A DNA stretch of 64,000 bases from Vanessa cardui. Lineage: Eukaryota > Arthropoda > Insecta > Lepidoptera > Nymphalidae. Positions 46,101 to 56,273 of the stretch are shown piece by piece (positions within the stretch are counted from its first letter, which is position 1; each line of letters starts with the position of its first letter). The translations under genes and the position numbers were made by a program. The notes below the pieces were generated by a model. It worked only from the letters and a program-made list of their open reading frames with translations, did no database searches and was not told the origin of the DNA. The stretch is taken from NCBI RefSeq assembly GCF_905220365.1, contig NC_061131.1, forward strand, positions 1,736,001-1,800,000, read 5' to 3'.

Positions 46101-49100
46101 TAGCTGCACTTAATTGTAAAATGACGAATCAAAAGTGTTTGTAAAAGCCTACTTGAATAATGTGTATTTTGATTTTGATTTTTTGATGTCTAAAGCTTTC
46201 TAGCACATTTATATGATAGGTAATATGCTTCTTTTTTAATCTCTGTCATTTGAAAAGGCTTGAATTTGTGCCTTTTCAATCTTAATAACATTTTATCAAA
46301 ACTTTGAATGTATTTAGTACTCAATCACACCTGAAGGGCTGAATAGAGCTCAATTAAATTTAGTACGGAGATAGGTGTATCCCAGGAAAACGTATAGTAC
46401 GACACAACTTAGATGTAGCATCGTCAAAATTCGTAAAACCGATCACATCCGAATTAAGTACGCTATCCTGAATCATCAATATTTATTTTTTATATGAATA
46501 TGATCTTTACTTGTAATATCATATGACCCAATATATTCGTCAATTTGACACATCGATTTACACGCACTTGCTTACTCGGGTTGAACTGACGCGAGAATCT
46601 ATGGCGACGAGTGGCGTGGAATAGTGCGAAAGGGAGCTATTTCCATTGCTTCTGTAAATCGGCAGTAATCGGTTTTATTTAATTTGCCGATGCTACATTT
46701 AAGGTGTGTCGCGCTGTACATAACATCCGTAACCCCTAACACATTACCACAATGCTTCCCCCCTTATATCGTATTTTACGGAGTAATTTTCGGTAATCAA
46801 AAAGAGAGTGCTTGTTACTAGTTGATGTTACAAGATTAATACCTATTTTAATTACTTTATAAATAAATAAGGTAATGAACGAAGTAGTAGAAAACGCCAA
46901 AACTTTGTCGTTTATTCATTTAGGTTCTAGTACTAAACATCTTTCTTGATAATTAAATCACAATGTTTGTACTTTTGAATAACCAGCATGGACCATGACC
47001 CCAAAAAAACAAAATAATTTCTCTGTTTGTCCTTCGAAATAATCGTTTGATGTACACCCTTTTTCTATTCATACTGAATCGAGACGAGTAATTACAAAAT
47101 ATATTCGATTATGAATCTAATCTCAACTGTGCATTACGTGTTTCAAACTTGTCAAAGCCGGTCCGTAACCCTCAAATATGCAGATTCTGTGAGAAATCAC
47201 TTCGTAACTCACTCGCGAAATATCGGCTACTGACATACAATACGCCGATTTGAGGTGTCAATTACATTACATAGTATAAAACAAAATCATTTACCTCTGT
47301 CTGTTCTTAGGTATAGATCTTTAAAATTACACAACAGATTTTGAAGAGGTTTTTTTAATAGATAGATTGATTGAAGAGGAAGATATAACACATGCACTTT
47401 ATAGAAGAGAATGACTGAAAAACATTTTAAGACTGTCTTCAGTATATTTAGTATCAGCATTGCAACCGTGCGTAGCCGGGCGGGTCACTTGTATCCTATA
47501 AATTTTACACTCATTGTAGTCAATGTCGTATGTGTGTCAGTGAGTTTCGATTTACAGAATAAGTAAATAAATATAAATATGAGACAACATCACATACATA
47601 ACTCTGAATGTAAGTAGCTGAAGCACTTGTGTTATGGAAATCAGAAGTAACGACGGTACCACGAACACCCAGACCCAAGACAACATAAAAAAAACTAATG
47701 CTAATCTACACCGGGAATCGAACCCGGGACCTCAGAGTCAGACCCATGAAAACCGATGTACGCACCACTCGACCACGGAGGTTGTCAAAGTATTAACTAA
47801 CTGTACCAAAAACTTACAAACCCGATCTCCACAGCTAGTAATTAATATTACGAGCAACTTACAACGCGCGTGGTGCAGACTCGGTCTATAAATAAAGAGC
47901 GATCGATATCACAGCACTGAAGTTGCAGGTACGACGCGATATTAAAAACAAATATTAATTCATTCGAATTACATTCGTTATGTGTTACGTAACATATATG
48001 TGAAGCTGTTTTCGTAATTTATGGTACAATTTGGCACACGGATTCTTGGAGATAGAGGTCGTGAACTCAATACGAAAATGCTTACTTTTTTCTGTCCTAT
48101 CTCCACAGATACGGTTGCCGTTCCAAGTTTATCTTACATATGATTTGGATTTAAGTTATTTTTACGTTTATTACCTATGGGACACATTTGTTTTTTAATT
48201 ATGTTAGCTTAAAATAATTACGTCATATTCATTTTCTTTTTTTTTTAATAATGTTTTGTAACTCAAATGTATGTGTTTAACAAATAAATTCGTTTACTAA
48301 GAGATCTTATCCCATAATCGCTGACAGAACGCTTGAAGCACGATCTTCCCTCTTAACTAGAACATTCTATGGGAACGCAAAATGACTGACTTGTGACACG
48401 GTTGCATCAATCAATATATTAAAAACATCACAATATGCGCTTGTCTTTGGATTTTTTGTTTGGATATCATTCAATTAAAATTAATCTATGTTATAAAAAA
48501 ATACATAAGAATAAATAACTAATGAAAAACAAAAGAAAGCTCTCTACAATATAGAGTGTAATTATATAATACGTTTTTAAAATGTCCTAATTTATCGTAC
48601 GGAATAAGAGACATCTAAAAAAATTAAGAGCCAACTCCAAGTACAGAACATAGTCAAATAGAATTTGTAATATATACTGTTTAGGATTGTATAATTTCCT
48701 AGGGGTTTCCTGCCATATATGACGTCACTGCGAACTTAATTTACACTTGTAACGCCATATCATATATATACCACCCTAAAAAACACGTATAAATCACATA
48801 GGAAACTTGCAACCAAATTTTTTAACACTTTAATATAAGACACTCGCCGATAGCCGAGCTATTGTTTACATAATCATCTTAACCAAATACATATGCAAAA
48901 TACACTACGAAATACACATTTAAATTCCAAACCACTTAATATTTAATTGATGTAAATTAACAATTAATATCTCCACAACAAACATTCGTATATCATTATA
49001 CGAAGCTTGTTTCGTTCATTCGTAAATCAAAATATTATATATTATATTTCATAATACAACTTACTATCCATGTTGTATTCGGGTTGTAATCACCTCCGTT

Positions 49101-52100
49101 TAAAAATTCTTACGAAGCATTGATAAGATAAGTTATTGGGTCGTTCGCGTCCCAAATACGACATATACAATATACCTATCGAAACCGTATAGTTTTCCGG
49201 CCACTGCTTGATAACAAACATTCATATACTAATTACATTAAATACGAATCATTACTATGTAACATGCGTTAAGGAATTAATTAAAGAAAAATTTATCTAA
49301 AAAAAACTTACCAGCCATGAAGTGTGAATTAAAATAATATGGAATCGATATAGAAATCGCGGAGTGAACGATGCTGCCTATGTGAGAGTTAAGATCGAAG
49401 TAATGTTACACACAAGCGTCGGCCGCGCCTGTGTGCGTGACGTCCGACCGTGTAAACGTGTACGATGTTTACAAACACAGTCGCATACAGAACAATGTCA
49501 TTATTCAATACTTGAGCGGTCTAGAGTTTTATGTCGCAGTACGCTGGTCTGGCGTTACGGTATTCGTTATTGTGACGTATCGACGAAATTGTTGTCAATT
49601 TGTTTTAGCGAATCTTCCGAACTACACCAAAATGATTTATATGCATGAATCTACATGCATGTACATGCATTTTTGACGATGGCTACCCGTTTCCTTTTGT
49701 GAAGACGCTTTGTACATATCATATACTGTTATCATTTTGAATCCTTATCGTTACGTTCATATTTTGTATAAGAGAATATTAAACAGTTATAAGATTATTA
49801 AAATAACCGATCGTGTGTATGTTTGATGAACGTTGTTATAGTAACGGTAAGACATTAAAAAATCATAGTATAAATAGAAATGCTCAGTATTTTTGTATTG
49901 AGATTTGAGGGCTGAATGAGCGATTACAGGCAACAACAGTACAAGGAACATCTTAGTGATCAAAGTTGGTAATGCAACTACTTCCAAGTTTAATCTTTAA
50001 GCTGGGGACAAGTATTGATCTTTATTATATATATATACACCGGTTTTCATGGGTACGCCACTCTGAGGTCCCGGGTTCGATTCCCGGCCGAGTCGATGTA
50101 GATTACCATTAGTTTTCTATGTTGTCTTGGGTCTGGGTGTTTGTGGTATCATCGTTACTTCTGATTTCCATAACACAAGTAATGTATGTGATGTCTCATA
50201 TTTATTTATTTATTTATTATTAAACTTATAGTAATAAATTAATAAAAGTACTAAAATAAATATACGCATTATTTACTTTTATTCATCTCGCGCTTGGCGG
50301 TGAAGGAAAACATCGTAAGCATGCCTGCACGTGTATAATTTAAATAAAATTCTGCCACGACATTATACAATATTTATCACTTTATGATATATATTTTGTG
50401 TTTCATTTGAAATAAAAAAGAGTAACTACTGAGTTTCTTGCATCTTCTTCTCGGTAGAATCTTCTTTCCGAACCGGTGGTAGCTTCACTTAATTGTAAAA
50501 TGACGATTCAAAAGTGCTTATAAAAGCCTACTTGAAAATGTTTATTTTGACTTAATTTATTTAGAAATAAATTTAAAAAAATGCACTTTTATACAGGTCG
50601 AAGTAAGCCATCTTATTTCATCAAACACTGACAAATCACATCAACAAAAGTTCAAGAGAACCTTAATTTCCATTTACATTACTTTATTATTAAACAATAG
50701 ACTGTATTGTGCTCTCCGAGAACAATACTCCTAAGTAATAAATCAAATATTTATAATGTAATTAACTTACATATAAGTATATAGATGACAAAAAAGCGTG
50801 GAATTAATACCTGTTGACTGATATATTAGTCCTGATATATTAATTAAAATAATTGTATTAACTAACATGGCTGTATTTTTTTAAATGTTGAAAAAGAGTA
50901 ACTACTGAGTTTCTTGCCGGTTCTTCTCGGTAGAATCTACTTTCCGAACCGGTGGTAGCTTCACTTAATTGTTATATGACTATTCAAAAGTGCTTGAAAA
51001 AGTCCACTTGAATAAAGTATATTTTGATTTTGATACATTCCCTATTCCAATGGAAGTAAGAAAAAAGGTAAATAAGTGTTAGATTAACGTATTTCATGCG
51101 ATTTGCTAATAACTCAGCTAAATTATTAACTAAGAGTTTATAATTAATATTATCTTAATAATACAACACTATTGCACTTGATTACTTATTTCCATTTTAA
51201 TTATACTTCCAAAATGCTATTTTTCAATTTTTAATCCATAGTGGATATCATAGAAACAAGCTCTCGACCAATCACATCGCGCTAACCTGCTAAATCTTAC
51301 TGATTTGGAATTTTATCCTCTAATATTTGGAATCTAGTTTTTTCTGTTTTGCAACAAAAACAACAACAGCCCGTAAATTCCCACTGCTGGGCATAAAGGC
51401 CTCCTCTCCGTTTGAGGAGGTTTGGAACATATTCCACCACGCTGTTCCAATGCGGGTTGGTGGAATACACATGTGACAGAATTTCTATGAAATTTGTCAC
51501 GGTTTTTTTCTGTTTATTTTTTTTTATTTCTCATTATGTTTTAAGACATCGTTTATATTCTTACTATATAGATTTATATGCATATTTAGATTGTATACTT
51601 TTATTTTATATGTATTGATAATATAATTTACTATTTGATATATAATTTATGTATTCTATATTTACATTTATTACATAATTTTAATAATAAACTTATATTA
51701 TTTCTTTTATTATTACAGCACCACCCACCTCATATTCCATGACCTATCCTACCATCGTTGGTTGCCTGGAAGAGATCGCTATGTAGCGATAAGGTCGCCA
51801 ATATTGTACGCCTGTTCTATTAAGGCCAACAACAACAACAACAACAGCCTGTAAATTCCCACTGCTGGGCTAAAGGCCTCCTCTCCCTTGGAGGAGAAGG
51901 TTTGGAACATATTCCACCACGCTGTTCCAATGCGGGTTGGTGGAAAGCACATGTGGCAGAATTTCTATGAAATTTGTCACATGCAGGTTTCCTCACGATG
52001 TTTTCCTTCACCGCCAAGCACGAGATGAATTATAAAGACACATTAAGCACATAAATCAGCGGTGCATGCCTGGGTTTGAACCCGCAATCATCGGTTAAGA

Positions 52101-55100
52101 TGCACGCGTTCTAACCACTGGGCCATCTCGACTCCCATTAAGGCCAAACCTATGTATAATTTATTTTCTGTGCGGTGTACAATAAAGAATACAAACAAAC
52201 TACCTGCCCGTCCTAACTTGGTATGGGTGAAACTTTTGTTTAATAATTTCTAAAACACCACGCCGAGCGACAGCGTCCTACCGCTCCATCAAAACAGTTT
52301 CAACCACAAAAGTACACACATACAAAAACCGTTGCAAGCATTTAGGTGTAGTTCATATACACACGAGTGCAGAAGATTGTTATATACACACATAGAGATG
52401 TTATTTTATAAAAAAAATAACTAGTTTGTCCTTGTGGTTAGAACATGTGGATATCAACTTGATTGTGGATACCTTAACACTGAGCTTTTGTTTCTCGACA
52501 GCGAAGGGAAACATCGTGAGGCAAGCTTTACATTGTATCGGATAAACACCTACTTAGCCATCAGAGTAATGTGGCGGTATTAACTCAAAACCTTCCCCTA
52601 AGAGGAAAGGTAGCCGTGACCTATTACAGCTGGATATTTACGTAATTTCTTGAAACCCGTACTCATTTTTTTTTAACATAATGAAGCCTTTGAGCACTAT
52701 GTCTGTATTAGGAGATTTCGCTATTAATGTTGTCTTAAATTTTCGCGATTACACATTGAAATAAAACTAGCTATAACGGATTTGAATCGCGTATATTAAT
52801 TATTTTTAACATCCCGACGTTTCGAGCACTTTACAGCGTTCGTGGTCACGGGTAGACTACCCGTCTACTATATTAATATACGCGATTCAGACTTCGCTTT
52901 TCCTACATACGTAAAGTAAATGTGAATTCTGTAGTACAATTAGTATTAGTATTGCACACTTGCGAGACCGAGGCGAGTTGATAATTAATAATAAGAAAAC
53001 AAAATAGGAATTTAATATATAATTCATATTCTTAAGTAAGGAACAAAAATTATAGACTACCTATCATTCCCGGCTTCGGTCGGGTAGAATAAGAAACTGC
53101 GTGAAACGTTCATATTATGGGACCAAAACACATGGAATCTGTATATTTAAATTTTTACAAATCAAAATAACTTAACACAATACGGGAAGGTCGTGTAATA
53201 TATTCTTATAGAACAACACATACAATATCCATATCGTAAGGTATAAAGGGTAAATTAATGAGGAAGGATGTAGGTCACTCGTGTAGGATGAAATTGTACC
53301 AACTTACCAATTGTACCACATCTAAGCAATCTCTCGTTATGTGTCAATCTTAACTCACATTAAATAATAACAATTCATTATATTATACGTAAAACTTGTG
53401 TTACAGGTCTGGTATCTTTACTTGGTGGTAGGGCTTTGTACAAGCCCGTCTGGGTAGGTACCACCCACTCATCAGTTATTCTACCGCCAAACAACAGTAC
53501 TCAGTATTTTTGTGTTCCGGTTTGAAGGGTGAGTGAGCCAGTGTAACTACAGGCACAAGGGACATAACATATTAGTTCCCAAGGTTGGTGGCACTTTGAC
53601 GATGTAAGCAATAGTTAATAATTCTTATAGCGTCAATGTCTATGGGCGATGGTGACCACTTACCATCAGGTGGCCCATATGCTCGTCCGCCAACCTATAC
53701 CATAAAAAAAAACTCCTTTTCTTAGATACCAATACATATGCAAGGTGCAAATTAGTTTGCCTCCACGTATTGACCCTTCAGAAAAGGACAAAGGTTACCT
53801 AAGATCTGTTTATAAACACAAAGTGTCCCTGCAAATTGATTAATAGGACACCGTTTTTATTGATTATACTTGTTCAGTCAGTCAGAGTCGGGAAGAGCAA
53901 CTAGCTCTAAAAAAAAAAAGATTCCAACAAATTGATAACCTCCTCCTTTTTTGAAGTCGGTTAATAACAGTAACATGTGAATGTGTCTGCAAGGATTACT
54001 GGACTAAGGCCTGTTCACATTTTTTAGAAGGTGTTTAAGATTACTCTACTAGTGGTGATTGGCAGATTTTCATCCGCAACTTGCAGGTTTCAATGGAATG
54101 TTGTCATTCGTCCAGTATGAGATGGATTTATTAAAAAAAAATTAAGGATATAAAAGTTCAGTGGTGCTTGACCCATATCAATTGATTCAATTTGATCATT
54201 TGGCAGAATTATATATCGGTTGGGAAGAAAATTATATTTGCATGGCATAATCTCTAAACTCATTAGGTTAGGTTAGTATAATTTTCGTACACCCTAATTA
54301 CTTACAAAAATCTATGAAAAATTTACGAAGTACTGCAAGTATAGCAAATAAAATTTTGTTTTTATTCTATTAATAGGTCACATTTTAGATTTCTTTATAT
54401 AAAAATATAAAAAATAAATATATATGGTATTTATACCTAATCACTGTTAATGAAACACAAATAATACCAGGTGGCGCTGTACGATCTAGGTACTTAGTAT
54501 TTGGTATGCTTTTAGGTCAATTGCTTACTGAATATTGGCATATGAATTACCTAGCTAGAAACTAGTATATTACAAAAGGTGCTTAGTAACTTATTGTGAG
54601 TTATAATTCTTAACTATAAAAAAAAAAAAACAAAAAAAAAGTATTAACAATTTTCTAACAATGTATAATATTGATATTTATATATATAAAAAAATATCAA
54701 TATTATAATATAATATTGATATTTATTTTTTTTTTGTTTTTTAGGAAAAAAAAAATTATTAACAATTTTCTAACAATGTATAATATCAATATTTGACATT
54801 TTAGCCCAAACTCAATCTCATTATACACAATACTTACTAAACTTAAAATCTCTGGCAAATTTCCTAGATATAACAGAAATAAATACATATAACGACTTCA
54901 TGCACATAAGACTTACCGGTTGCGACGCCCATGTCAGTGACCTTCAGCTGCCCTTGTTTGATCATAGCTTCATAGTTAGGCTTTATGCTCGTCAATTCTA
55001 TATTAAACAGGCCAAACATTGGCCCAAGGTTTGGGTCTTCCTCATATGTGAAGAGAACTTGTATATCTTTGACGAGCGCTCGTTGCACTGTGGCATACCA

Positions 55101-56238
55101 AGACTGAGTTACCCTGCACATTATAAAGATTCTTTAACTTCAGTTTAATAATCATATTTCTATAACCCTTACAAGGAAGTTAATAAAAAAGAGTTTTTAT
55201 ATTAATCAATTAACAAGAAATATCATAAATAAATAAAAATTACAAACAAATTACTGGCAGCAGATAGATTAAAACATTAGTTGCCTTAGTATAAAATAAC
55301 AGTTCCATTTCAATGATTCAAAATCATATTATATCATATACAGGCAACACCTAATTTAATTAATTAATTATAAAGATACTTTAATTACAATGGGATTACA
55401 ATGAGAGTTTTCACTATTCTAAAGGGTACATTTAGCAGTAATTGAATAATACAAAAACTTAGTAAAAAGTTTTTAATGTCTATAGTCTATATATTGGCAT
55501 TGTCCATTTGAGTTTTTGTTGTATTTCCTGCAATGCTAACAAAGAGGTTGCATTAATCTCTTTTAAGCTTTATAAAAAGGTATCTCCATAAAAACAATTT
55601 TCCGGTAATATTAAGAAAAGTTTTATTAAAAAAACTTCTGTAGGTTCAAGCACACAGATCATTGAATTTAATAGAAAAACATGAATATGAAATATTCAAA
55701 TATTCTTATATTTTCTGTATTTGGTTGAAATGAAATTGCCAAAAATTGAAATTAAACAATAGGCTATTTTTCATACCATGAGGCATAAATTTGGGGTTTA
55801 GGAGTGATATTTAAGTTTTCGAAGCAATTTTTAGTATTATAATTTACCTTATAGGTAAACATTCATATATAACTGTGAGACTACTGGAATATAACATAGT
55901 TTAAATGAATGAATTATTTAATTTTGTTATAATAATTTACCTTCTCGGCATTGTAGTCATAGCTTCCCAGTACTGATCAATATAAGGAATGATCTCCCTG
56001 TCTTTACTGAACATATTTTTGTTACTGCCCTCTTTACAGCTCTCCTGTTTAAGGTTAGCTATCGCTGTGAGGCACATTTGCGGAAAGGCTATAAAAAAGT
56101 TAAAAAAAAATACAATCAATCAAATTTGTCTAAAGAATATCTTATTTTGTCACTAAAGTTTTTATTTATTAATAACTACTATACTGCAGTGAAGAAAAAT
56201 AATCATAACATCATTTACAAGTAGCTGTACATTCTTAA

Positions 56239-56273
<35 letters not shown>

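Noticed and set aside
49364..49676. Overlapping plus-strand frames of 94 and 81 codons
   Set aside because: No domain, no splice context and two competing frames; the CpG-rich sequence is better explained as regulatory or neutral.
54900..55148. 82-codon plus-strand frame
   Set aside because: Antisense of ash2 exon 4.
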